8,715 nt of DNA, from the NCBI GenBank assembly GCA_037382205.1, contig JARRQD010000200.1:1-8715 (forward strand), written 5' to 3'. The notes below the pieces were generated by a model. That model saw only the letters and a program-made list of their open reading frames with translations, was not told the DNA's origin and ran no database searches. Both the position numbers and the translations under genes were made by a program. Of the stretch, positions 1 to 6,790 are shown piece after piece (within the stretch, counting starts at the first letter, position 1; every line of letters begins with the position of its first letter). Source of the DNA: Thiodiazotropha sp037382205 (GTDB lineage: Bacteria > Pseudomonadota > Gammaproteobacteria > Chromatiales > Chromatiaceae).

Positions 1-53
1 GTTCCTTCATCCAGCAATCCTTGGGCTATCAAGTCGCGCAACTTACGTACCAT
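1..53 (-). CDS. N-terminal fragment of an unidentified protein, cut by the left edge
   Basis: Reading the minus strand from position 53 gives an ATG followed by 16 more whole codons without a stop: MVRKLRDLIAQGLLDEG. The sequence then leaves the window. An AGGG (positions 64-61 on the minus strand, within GATAGGG) lies 7 nt before the ATG, a reasonable ribosome binding site. An in-frame GTG sits just one codon upstream of the ATG and is an alternative start. The gene points the same way as gspB, whose stop is about 195 nt upstream, so it could be distal to that operon or have its own promoter. The visible piece is charged and helical-looking with no signal peptide. It is too short to assign a family. 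Confidence 0.45.
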   Translation of the reverse strand, partial: MVRKLRDLIAQGLLDEG

Positions 54-177
54 CACTATACCCTATCCCAATAACCATAGGCCATGACAAAACCTGTGGT
101 TCGTCAGCTTGACTGCACCGCTTGTCGCCCAACGATCAATGATTGCCATAGGGTGGTCCCAGAAATCGATGCTCTTG

Positions 178-193
178 TCCGGCATTCGCCGGA
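178..193. repeat. Small GC-rich hairpin downstream of gspB
   Basis: A perfect 6-bp inverted repeat, TCCGGC and GCCGGA, flanks a 4-nt loop. It lies about 55 nt past the gspB stop, in the 195-nt spacer before the next minus-strand gene. The position suits a transcript end or an mRNA-stabilising hairpin. No run of T follows on either strand, so it is not a standard intrinsic terminator. The rest of the spacer (54-248) shows no convincing gene. Confidence 0.3.
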
Positions 194-248
194 ATCACGA
201 GTGCTGCAGTTTCTGGATGGGTACGAATTAGCCCAGATTCGGCTACTA

Positions 249-998
249 TCAAGGATTTCCCAACGGCATTATGAAGCGCTCTCCCATATGCTCCATAATC
301 ACTCCGTCCGTTAAAATCTCTATCAGCAAAGGCCCGTCCGCCAGATAGTCCCCCTCTCGATACTTCTCCATATTGATCAGTACATAGCGTTTTTGCGGAC
401 GAGGATCGTAACTGTGTATATCAATATTCATCTCCGGCAGATTAGATACAAATCCGCTTGGCATTTCGTTCAACTGTCTGGCCCGTGGCGAAGCTGGCTT
501 TGGTTTTGAAGTTATGGGTTGCGGGGCTGTGCTGCTAGCCACCCTGGGTTGCGGGGGTGGTTGGACAGACTGCTTGGCCGTTTGGTTCGCCGGCGCTATC
601 GGATCTCCAGGTAGAATCTGAGCCGGGGATCGAACAGCTTGAGGCTGCGCTTTGGCAGCCGTTGCTATTTGGCCCGGTCGCGCCGGTCTGGCGGTCAGTT
701 CACCCGGGGGACGACTCGGCTCGATGAGTGGCCTTGTTTGAGCTTCAAGTTGAGACTCTGCCTTGGGCTGCTGAGATTGCGCTTCAGGCTGGGATGGCAT
801 CTGATCGCTTGCTCTTTGAATACTCCCCAAGTAGAGCCCAATGCCAAGTATTGCCAGACCCAGCAACGACAACATACCCCATCTGAGAGACTTGCTACCT
901 TCACTCTGCGGCTCGGAGAGCTGTGCCGAGATACCTGGCACCTTGCCCAGTTTGTGCTGCCGCTCAGCCTTCTTCAATGCTTCGAGAATCAGTGACAT
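249..998 (-). CDS. gspB: GspB-type general secretion pathway protein B
   Basis: This 249-residue inner-membrane protein fits the GspB/ExeB-like family. That family partners with the GspA ATPase to insert or assemble the type II secretion secretin through the peptidoglycan. The N-terminus, MSLILEALKKAERQHKLGKVPG, is the conserved cytoplasmic signature of the family. A single membrane helix follows at about residues 40-59, then a long Pro/Gln/Ala-rich periplasmic linker (about 60-190). The C-terminal GspB domain (about 200-249) carries the YREGDYLADGPLLIEILTDG segment. I chose the ATG at 998 over an upstream in-frame start because the signature begins there. AGGGGAAG also lies 7 nt ahead of it, and the gspA stop is only 1 nt away (TGATATG), suggesting translational coupling. 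No other gsp genes are visible, which is common for gspAB pairs. Confidence 0.88.
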   Translation of the reverse strand: MSLILEALKKAERQHKLGKVPGISAQLSEPQSEGSKSLRWGMLSLLGLAILGIGLYLGSIQRASDQMPSQPEAQSQQPKAESQLEAQTRPLIEPSRPPGELTARPARPGQIATAAKAQPQAVRSPAQILPGDPIAPANQTAKQSVQPPPQPRVASSTAPQPITSKPKPASPRARQLNEMPSGFVSNLPEMNIDIHSYDPRPQKRYVLINMEKYREGDYLADGPLLIEILTDGVIMEHMGERFIMPLGNP

Positions 999-999
999 A

Positions 1000-1830
1000 T
1001 CAACGCTTCCCCTTGAGCGGATTGGCGGCGAGGGTAGGTGTACCATCAGGCAGCTGCAGATTATTCAGATAGACCTGAGTCTGTTGGCCCGCCACACCAT
1101 CCGCATCGAGACCGTTTTCTCGTTGAAATGCCTGCAGACGTGATTTGAGCGCCTTGTCGAAACGATCCAGCCCCTCCACCAAAACCAGTTCGCCACCCTC
1201 GGCAAGACTGAGCCGATTACGCAACCAGGTGACCGCCTCCCCAGTGGAACCATTGCCAATCAGGGCCAATCCTGCATGGGGTTTCCAAAGCATCACAAAA
1301 CCGCCCTGCCAATAGCGCTTGAGCTGGTCCAGTTTGACCACACCCTGGGTCTCACTTGTATCAACCAGCAGCCAATCACCATCGACATGGCTAACAAAAA
1401 GTAGCCGCTCCTGCGGTCCCTGCTTTATTCGAATCAACAGAGGACGATTCAGGCCCATCAGTCTGGGCCAATCAGCCACCTCATTCAAACAGCGTAATCC
1501 ATAATCTGGAGCTTGCTGGCAAGGGTGTGATGCCCTACTCAATGTGATCGAGCTATCCCACACATGAAACAACTTCTGGTAGCTGATGAAGCTATTCTGT
1601 GGGTGCCTGAAGAGCGCCTCCAGGTTGATCTCCTGAGGGGAATCCTCCTCTTGAATCTGCTGCTTGGCGGTAGTCTTGTGATTCGCCGGTTCCACTTTGG
1701 CAGCATCCGTCTGCGACGGTTCATCGGCAGGGGATTGGGACGGATTATCCGGCTGGTCCGTAGCTTGCTGGACAAATACGGTGAAAGAAAAAAGGTCGAT
1801 AGGGGTGGTCGTGAGCAAAGGGCCGAGGGT
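1000..1830 (-). CDS. gspA: C-terminal periplasmic half of GspA (C39-like and peptidoglycan-binding domains), out of frame with its ATPase half
   Basis: This frame is open from just after a TAG at 1833-1831 to the TGA at 1002-1000, with no ATG near its beginning. A TTG at 1818 is the first usable start. It begins with a short hydrophobic stretch, then a Pro/Gln/Glu-rich linker. Next comes a C39-like peptidase fold (segments CQQAPDYGLRCLNEVADWP, LLFVSHVDGDWLLVDT and a GGFVMLW end). The last 75 or so residues resemble a PG_binding_1 domain (GSTGEAVTWLRNRL, LKSRLQAFQRENGLDADGVA). These are the periplasmic domains that follow the ATPase in full-length GspA/ExeA, where they contact peptidoglycan. 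The C39-like region does not show a clear catalytic QxxxxxCG motif, so it is probably not a working protease. No ribosome binding site was found for separate translation. It is best read as the second half of a frameshifted gspA of about 570 codons. Confidence 0.75.
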   Translation of the reverse strand, partial: TLGPLLTTTPIDLFSFTVFVQQATDQPDNPSQSPADEPSQTDAAKVEPANHKTTAKQQIQEEDSPQEINLEALFRHPQNSFISYQKLFHVWDSSITLSRASHPCQQAPDYGLRCLNEVADWPRLMGLNRPLLIRIKQGPQERLLFVSHVDGDWLLVDTSETQGVVKLDQLKRYWQGGFVMLWKPHAGLALIGNGSTGEAVTWLRNRLSLAEGGELVLVEGLDRFDKALKSRLQAFQRENGLDADGVAGQQTQVYLNNLQLPDGTPTLAANPLKGKR

Positions 1831-2713
1831 CTACTCCATTCCGTTGATAGTAAACATGCAAGCCAGCGACCACACCAATCGCTATATTAGGATTCTGTTT
1901 CGCCTTCTGTCCCTTGACCTCTTTAGCAGCGCGCCACACCATTCGTGCGTCGATACGCTGTTTAGGACCGGTATAGATCGCCAACAGAGTCCGTTCACAG
2001 ATGGTATTGATCAGCCGCGGGATACCCCTGGAGCTACGATGCAACAGCCACAACGCCAGCGGAGTAAATAGATCCTCCCGCTCTCCAGAAACCGCCAGAC
2101 GGTGGTTAATATAGGCCCGGGTCTCTACCGCATTCAATGGGGAGAGATGATAGCGGGCGGTAATCCGCTGATCGACCTGCCGTAGCTCTTTACGTCCAAG
2201 AATCTGCAGTAATTCCGGTTGACCTACCAGAATGATACGCAGCAGCTTATGTTGGGATGTCTCCAGATTGGTCAGCAAACGAACCTGTTCAAGCACCCTG
2301 GGACTCAGGTTCTGCGCCTCATCCACCACCAGAACAGTATGTTTTCCGGCACTGTGAATCTCAAGCAGATGCTTGGCCAGCTGATCACTGAGGTGCTTCA
2401 GTGAGTAGGGAGGGCCCTTGTATGAGATACCAAGCTCATCGCAGATGGTTGCCAGAAACTCCCGTCTTGAAAGCCGGGGATTGAGAATCAGAGCCACCTC
2501 AACTTCTTCCAGCTGCTGAGCCAACAGGCTCCTCAGTAACAGAGTTTTACCGGTTCCAACCTCACCGGTAAGCAGCACAAAACCACCATTCGGCCCAGCG
2601 CCATAGATTAAATGGGCCAAACTCTCCTCATGCCCCCGGCTCAAGAAAAGATAACGGGGATCGGGGGTTATGGCGAATGGATTTTCCTTAAATCCGAAAT
2701 CGCTAAATTTCAT
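1745..2713 (-). CDS. gspA: N-terminal AAA ATPase half of GspA/ExeA, ends early by frameshift
   Basis: The ATG at 2713 opens a cytoplasmic AAA+ ATPase of the GspA/ExeA type, which drives secretin assembly with GspB. The start YxxFGFKENPFAITPDPRYL-like segment (residues 5-22) is typical of the family. Walker A is GEVGTGKT (50-57), and Walker B with the DEAQNL motif lies at about 127-136. A GQPEL segment and an arginine-rich sensor-like region (QRITARYHL) follow, and the ATPase ends near residue 275. Beyond NIAIGVVAGL the sequence turns into His/Pro/Tyr-rich text that does not look like GspA, and it stops at a TAA (1747-1745). The continuing GspA domains are in another frame. The gene lies 15 nt after the Sel1-protein stop, and its ribosome binding site is weak. 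The protein predicted from this frame alone would lack the periplasmic part. Confidence 0.8.
   Translation of the reverse strand: MKFSDFGFKENPFAITPDPRYLFLSRGHEESLAHLIYGAGPNGGFVLLTGEVGTGKTLLLRSLLAQQLEEVEVALILNPRLSRREFLATICDELGISYKGPPYSLKHLSDQLAKHLLEIHSAGKHTVLVVDEAQNLSPRVLEQVRLLTNLETSQHKLLRIILVGQPELLQILGRKELRQVDQRITARYHLSPLNAVETRAYINHRLAVSGEREDLFTPLALWLLHRSSRGIPRLINTICERTLLAIYTGPKQRIDARMVWRAAKEVKGQKAKQNPNIAIGVVAGLHVYYQRNGVDPRPFAHDHPYRPFFFHRICPASYGPAG
1748..1830 (-). other. gspA: Frameshift interval inside gspA
   Basis: The ATPase frame and the periplasmic-domain frame overlap here. The ATPase frame ends at 1747-1745 and the other frame is closed by a TAG at 1833-1831, so a single shift must fall between these points. 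Moving from the first to the second frame requires skipping one base (+1) or going back two. The strongest candidate is the run of six A on the plus strand at 1788-1793 (six T in the coding strand), where five would restore the frame. A GGGG at 1802-1805 is a second candidate. Neither join gives a clean transmembrane helix, so more than one indel is possible. Confidence 0.7.
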
Positions 2714-2728
2714 GACTTGCTGAGCGGA

Positions 2729-3148
2729 TCATTCACAGCCATCATCCGCCTCCCCCTCGTTTTCCTCAGCGATCGTTGAGGCCAGCTCCAGCCATTTGAT
2801 CGCCTCAGTCTCATTACGCTCGACCCATTGGCCGGAAAGATAGATCTGACCTAACTCATTGGCCGCAAGAAACAAGTAGCCATCCTCAGCGGCCTGTTTC
2901 AACCAGTTGACACCCTGCTGGGTATTCTGCCCAGTCCCTTGACCATGGAGATAGAGCATTCCGAGCTGAAACTGGGCATCAGGGTAGCCCCGCTTTGCCA
3001 GACGTTTGAAAGTCCGATAAGCGGAGGTGTAATCCCCTCCTGTCAGTGCCGTCATCCCGTCATCATAGTCATCGGCAGACACGGCGCCTGCGAGCGACAA
3101 CAGCAACCAGGCCAGCAGCAGGTTAATCGTCATATTTTTCATAGTCAT
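2729..3148 (-). CDS. Secreted Sel1-repeat protein
   Basis: This 139-residue protein has a cleavable signal peptide (hydrophobic stretch at about residues 7-24, likely cut after AVSA, residue 25), so it should act in the periplasm. The mature part holds TPR-like Sel1 repeats. The clearest runs from about residue 57 (DAQFQLGMLYLHGQG) to the WLKQAAEDG end near 90. A second follows (AANELGQIYLSGQW to AIKWLELAS). A degenerate helix pair precedes them (GDYTSAYRTFKRLAKRG). The C-terminus is acidic with a lone Cys. Sel1 repeats usually serve as protein-binding scaffolds. The gene lies 15 nt ahead of gspA on the same strand and is probably the first gene of that operon, so it may assist the GspAB machinery; this is inference. 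ATG codons at 3148, 3142 and 3133 are all possible starts, none with a strong ribosome binding site. Confidence 0.82.
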   Translation of the reverse strand: MTMKNMTINLLLAWLLLSLAGAVSADDYDDGMTALTGGDYTSAYRTFKRLAKRGYPDAQFQLGMLYLHGQGTGQNTQQGVNWLKQAAEDGYLFLAANELGQIYLSGQWVERNETEAIKWLELASTIAEENEGEADDGCE

Positions 3149-3302
3149 TCTATTCTGACACAGGGCCCTATGATTACCAGAGGGAGCGAATGTTTTTTCG
3201 ACCTGGATTAGGCGTCACAATGACCTCATGAGAGAAAATACACCACTAAACCGTCACCAAAGCAGGAATTATTCACAAAAACAAGCTGACTGGAAGTGAT
3301 TT

Positions 3303-3467
3303 ATGGACGATCAAATGACTGACGCAGCTTTATCCATTGAATCCGATCACATATTTAACACCATGATATGCTCTCAAACTGGCGGAATCACAATCAGCCA
3401 AGCCAAACCGTCTGATCTCCCGCCAATGCAACATTGGTGTCAATGCTCTATGAAAGGTGCCCTATGA
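3303..3467 (+). CDS. Possible small Met/Cys-containing protein or leader peptide (54 aa)
   Basis: This short reading frame starts at an ATG with an excellent ribosome binding site: GGAAGTGAT at 3292-3300, GGAAG ending 6 nt before the start. Its TGA overlaps the ATG of the rhodanese gene in an ATGA, a typical sign of translational coupling. The 54-residue product has no signal peptide or membrane helix. It contains three Cys (one at residue 23 and a CQC at 46-48) and five Met. The stretch ITISQAKPSDLPPM faintly resembles the beginning of GNAT acetyltransferases, so a gene remnant is an alternative. I do not recognise a family. It may be a small protein working with the thiol-handling genes that follow, or a leader that couples translation to them. 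The 154-nt spacer before it (3149-3302) must hold divergent promoters, but I could not pick convincing -35/-10 pairs. Confidence 0.45.
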   Translation: MDDQMTDAALSIESDHIFNTMICSQTGGITISQAKPSDLPPMQHWCQCSMKGAL

Positions 3468-4357
3468 AAAGATTCGTCTTAACCCTGATACTCATGATTA
3501 CCACGCTGTCTCTATCGGCACAGCCACTGGTATCCGTGGATTGGCTGCAACAGAACAAACAGCAGGCCAACCTGGTACTGCTCGATCTGCAGAGCAATCA
3601 GAACTACCTGCGATTTCATATCCCAGGCTCGATCAACACAGAATTTGGCGACTGGCGAACTGAAAAAAAGGGCCAGCCAAAACTTCTACCCCCGGTACCC
3701 GTGATGGAGAAACTGATCGGCTCGCTCGGCATCGATAACAACAGCCATGTGGTACTGATCTCGCTCGGCGCCAGCGCGGCTGACATGGCAGTCGCAGCCC
3801 GGATCTACTGGAGCTTTAAAGTTTTAGGACACGATAAGGTATCGATTCTGGATGGCGGCCTGATCGCCTATGCAGAGAGTCGAAAATATCCACTGGAAAA
3901 AGGCAACAAACAACTCAAACCCACCACTTTCAAGGCCAACTACAGAGCCAATATGGCCCCGGATGCCGAGGCGGTGAAAACGGCCATCAACTCCGGCGTA
4001 CTGGCAGTGGACAACCGTACCCGGGCTGAATATATGGGCATCTACAAAGGGGGTGCCAAAGAGCGCGCCGGCAGCCTGCCCAATGCGCTCAACCTCAACT
4101 ACGACTGGCTAACAGTCAACGGCAGTGGCAAACTGCATAACCTGGAGAACCTGAAACAGATCTACAGAGCCAGCAACGTGCCTCTGCAAAGCCCACAGAT
4201 CAACTATTGTCACACCGGTAATCGTGCTGCCCTGGCCTGGTTTGTCTCCCATGAACTGCTTGGCAACAGCCAGGCCAAACTCTATGACGGCTCCACCCAG
4301 GAGTGGGCCGCAGATCCCAGTCTACCAATGGATCAACAGGTTCTCTTGAAGCTCTGA
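3464..4357 (+). CDS. Periplasmic tandem-domain rhodanese (sulfurtransferase)
   Basis: This 297-residue protein has two rhodanese domains and would transfer sulfane sulfur from a donor such as thiosulfate or a persulfide to a thiol or cyanide acceptor. A signal peptide (residues 1-19, ending LSLSA) places it in the periplasm. The N-terminal domain (about 22-135) keeps the fold but has SLGASAAD where the active loop would be, with no Cys, so it is inactive. The C-terminal domain (about 155-290) carries the active loop CHTGNR with Cys249. It also has the usual partner segments NRTRAEYMG and LYDGSTQEWAADPSLPM. Earlier in-frame starts exist, but the ATG at 3464 begins the signal peptide. It is preceded by AAAGG at a good spacing and overlaps the small upstream frame. 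The true donor cannot be told from sequence. The next gene, 39 nt downstream, encodes a secreted thioredoxin-like fusion protein, suggesting a shared thiol or persulfide pathway. Confidence 0.88.
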   Translation: MKRFVLTLILMITTLSLSAQPLVSVDWLQQNKQQANLVLLDLQSNQNYLRFHIPGSINTEFGDWRTEKKGQPKLLPPVPVMEKLIGSLGIDNNSHVVLISLGASAADMAVAARIYWSFKVLGHDKVSILDGGLIAYAESRKYPLEKGNKQLKPTTFKANYRANMAPDAEAVKTAINSGVLAVDNRTRAEYMGIYKGGAKERAGSLPNALNLNYDWLTVNGSGKLHNLENLKQIYRASNVPLQSPQINYCHTGNRAALAWFVSHELLGNSQAKLYDGSTQEWAADPSLPMDQQVLLKL

Positions 4358-4396
4358 GTCTGCCGATCAAAGCCACATCATATTCAAGAGTAAGAA

Positions 4397-6790
4397 TTGA
4401 AAATGCCACGCGCACTGTTGATCGGTGCAGGCCTGCTGCTGTTACCACCTGCAAGCGGTGCGGATGAAGAGCTACATCTACAGAGAACCGAGCCTATGGC
4501 ACAGAGACTCTACCAGGCCTACCTGGATAAAGGAGATGCCTACCATCCCCGCACCGAACACTTCAAAAATGATGGCACGCCCAGCTACATCAACCGACTG
4601 ATCCTGGAGGATTCTCCCTACCTGCTGCAGCATGCACATAATCCAGTCGACTGGCACCCCTGGTCTGAGTCGGCATTTAACAGGGCCAAACAGCAGAATA
4701 AACCAATTTTTCTCTCCATTGGCTACTCAACCTGTCACTGGTGCCATGTGATGGAGCGAGAGAGTTTTGAAAATCTGCAGATCGCCAGCCTGCTAAACCA
4801 AAACTTCATCGCCATCAAAGTAGACCGGGAGAGTCACCCCGATGTGGATGAGGTCTATATGACTGCGGTGATGTTGATGACCGGCCATGGGGGTTGGCCC
4901 ATGTCCAGCTTCCTCACCCCTGAGGGAAAACCTTTCTATGGGGGCACCTACTTCACCCCCGACCAGTTCACCTCTCTGCTAAAGCAGATCGATCAACTTT
5001 GGAAACAGAGAGCGGATGAAGTAATGACACAGGCCACCAAAGTGGCGGATGCCGTAGCACAGAGTAATCATCTCAAAGGCGAGACAAAGCGACTTGATCA
5101 AGGAGTCATTGCACAGGCCGTGAAGCGTATGCAGGCCGGCTTCGATGAGATCCAGGGAGGATTTGGACAGGCGCCGAAGTTCCCCAGAGAACCCTGGCTC
5201 TATCTGCTACTCGATCAAGCTCAGCGCCATGGGGATCAAGCCGCACTGCAGATGTTGACAGTAACCCTCGAAAAGATGGCTCAGGGTGGCATCTACGATC
5301 AAGTGGCCGGCGGCTTCCATCGCTACGCCACAGACTATGAATGGATAGTGCCCCATTTCGAAAAGATGCTCTACAACCAGGCTCATCTGAGTCGCATCTA
5401 TCTAGGCGCCTGGCGCCTCACCGGCCGAGAGATGTTTCGCCGTATTGCCACCCAGACCCTCGATTATGTATTGCGTGAGATGACTTCACCAGAAGGGGGC
5501 TTCTACTCCGCAACAGACGCAGATAGCGAAGCTGAAGAGGGACGTTTCTTTACCTGGACCGAGAATGAGCTCAATAAAATACTCAATGAACAACAGGCGA
5601 GTCTTGCGATAGAGCTCTACGGGGTAACTCCATCGGGCAATTTTGAGGGTCGTAATATTCTTCATCTGCGCCAACCGTTGACAGTGTTTGCCGAACAGCA
5701 AGGCGTCCCCTTGATCGATCTTCTGCCACAGATCGAGCGCATCAACCAGATACTGCTTAAAACCCGCAACAAGCGCACACACCCCCTCAGGGATAACAAG
5801 ATCGTCACCTCATGGAACGGCATGATGATCAGCGCTTTCGCCCAAGCAGCCGATCTGTTGGGGAACAGGCGTTATCAGGATGCCGCCGTGCGAGCTGCCA
5901 ATTTTCTGTGGCAACAGAATCGATATAAACCCAGCCATCTATGGCGTATACATCTGAATGGCCAATCGTCCATTCCTGCCACCCTGGAGGACTATGCTAA
6001 CCTGTCTGAGAGCTATCTCTATCTCTATGACCTGACGAGGGAATCGATATGGCTGAGTCGCGCCAAGCAGCTTGGCGACGCTCTGTTGGCGCGTTTTATC
6101 GATCAGCAGCATGGGGGATTCTTCCTCAATGAGGCTGACAGCAGTATCACCGCAATGGGTCGCCCCAAGGACGAAGGCACCGATAATGCCATACCCTCGG
6201 GCAGTTCGGTCGCCATCCACACCCTGCAAAAACTTTCACAACGCAGCGGGGAGCTTGACTATCGCAATCAGACCGAAGCACTGATTGCCCGCTTTGCTCC
6301 AGCGATTGAAGCATCACCAGTCAGCTATGGCTATCTGCTCACAGCTGTAGCCAATCACCAGCATGGGGAATTGGTATCTAGGGCCTATGCTGGACTGGGC
6401 AGAATCCATATCACAGCCTCTCCCCGCAAGGCTGGCCAACAAACCCTTCTCAGTCTGAACATCGACATCCCAACAGGCTGGCATATCAATTCCAATCAAC
6501 CCACAGATAGCGCACTGGTTGCAACCCACATCTCCCTTGCAGACAACAACCGGGGATGGCAGATGGGGCCGGTGACCTACCCCAAAGCAAAACGAAAAAA
6601 ACTGGCTTTTCGGCAGGAACCGCTTTCTGTCTACGAAGAAACCATAAGCTTACAAACCCTGCTCAAACAAACCAACGAAGATAACATGGAACGAACGACA
6701 CTACCGATTGATCTGAAACTTCAGGCTTGCAACGACCAGCTCTGCCTACCTCCGGAAACAGTGACACTCTGGGTCGCTATTGGTCATTAA
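4397..6790 (+). CDS. Secreted DUF255/YyaL-type thioredoxin-like protein with a C-terminal DsbD-alpha-like domain
   Basis: This is a 797-residue protein. A signal peptide (to about residue 23, ASGADE) directs it to the periplasm. Residues about 65-230 are the DUF255 thioredoxin-like domain, with SPYLLQHAHNPVDW and a CHWC redox motif at Cys113/Cys116. Residues about 240-660 form the alpha/alpha-barrel region of YyaL/SPATA20 relatives (GGFGQAPKFP, YDQVAGGFHRY, PHFEKMLYNQAHL, SWNGMMISAF, TDNAIPSGSS). Most family members end about there. This one continues (about 668-797) with a beta-rich domain like the N-terminal domain of DsbD, ending in CNDQLCLPPETV with Cys778/Cys783. The enzymatic role of DUF255 proteins is not established. 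The two Cys pairs suggest electron passage between domains, which is inference. No DsbD-type membrane domain is present. A TTG at 4397 has AAGAG 7 nt ahead; an ATG at 4403 is equally possible and changes only two residues. It is probably co-transcribed with the rhodanese gene. Confidence 0.87.
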   Translation: MKMPRALLIGAGLLLLPPASGADEELHLQRTEPMAQRLYQAYLDKGDAYHPRTEHFKNDGTPSYINRLILEDSPYLLQHAHNPVDWHPWSESAFNRAKQQNKPIFLSIGYSTCHWCHVMERESFENLQIASLLNQNFIAIKVDRESHPDVDEVYMTAVMLMTGHGGWPMSSFLTPEGKPFYGGTYFTPDQFTSLLKQIDQLWKQRADEVMTQATKVADAVAQSNHLKGETKRLDQGVIAQAVKRMQAGFDEIQGGFGQAPKFPREPWLYLLLDQAQRHGDQAALQMLTVTLEKMAQGGIYDQVAGGFHRYATDYEWIVPHFEKMLYNQAHLSRIYLGAWRLTGREMFRRIATQTLDYVLREMTSPEGGFYSATDADSEAEEGRFFTWTENELNKILNEQQASLAIELYGVTPSGNFEGRNILHLRQPLTVFAEQQGVPLIDLLPQIERINQILLKTRNKRTHPLRDNKIVTSWNGMMISAFAQAADLLGNRRYQDAAVRAANFLWQQNRYKPSHLWRIHLNGQSSIPATLEDYANLSESYLYLYDLTRESIWLSRAKQLGDALLARFIDQQHGGFFLNEADSSITAMGRPKDEGTDNAIPSGSSVAIHTLQKLSQRSGELDYRNQTEALIARFAPAIEASPVSYGYLLTAVANHQHGELVSRAYAGLGRIHITASPRKAGQQTLLSLNIDIPTGWHINSNQPTDSALVATHISLADNNRGWQMGPVTYPKAKRKKLAFRQEPLSVYEETISLQTLLKQTNEDNMERTTLPIDLKLQACNDQLCLPPETVTLWVAIGH

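Noticed and set aside
84..314. Plus-strand frame of 76 codons in the left spacer
   Set aside because: It overlaps the 3' end of gspB by 66 nt on the opposite strand, has no properly spaced ribosome binding site (AGG only 2 nt from the ATG), and the product resembles nothing I know.
1786..1793. T TTT TTC slippery heptamer on the minus strand in gspA, as a programmed -1 frameshift
   Set aside because: The heptamer is in the correct phase, but a -1 slip enters the third frame, which does not encode the periplasmic GspA domains. A +1 shift is needed.
639..1890. Several plus-strand frames opposite gspB and gspA
   Set aside because: They are antisense to clearly recognised secretion genes, lack ribosome binding sites, and read as compositional shadows rich in Arg, Ser and Leu.
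5486..6529. Minus-strand frames of 71-98 codons inside the DUF255 fusion gene
   Set aside because: They lie wholly inside a well-supported gene on the other strand and show no family motifs.
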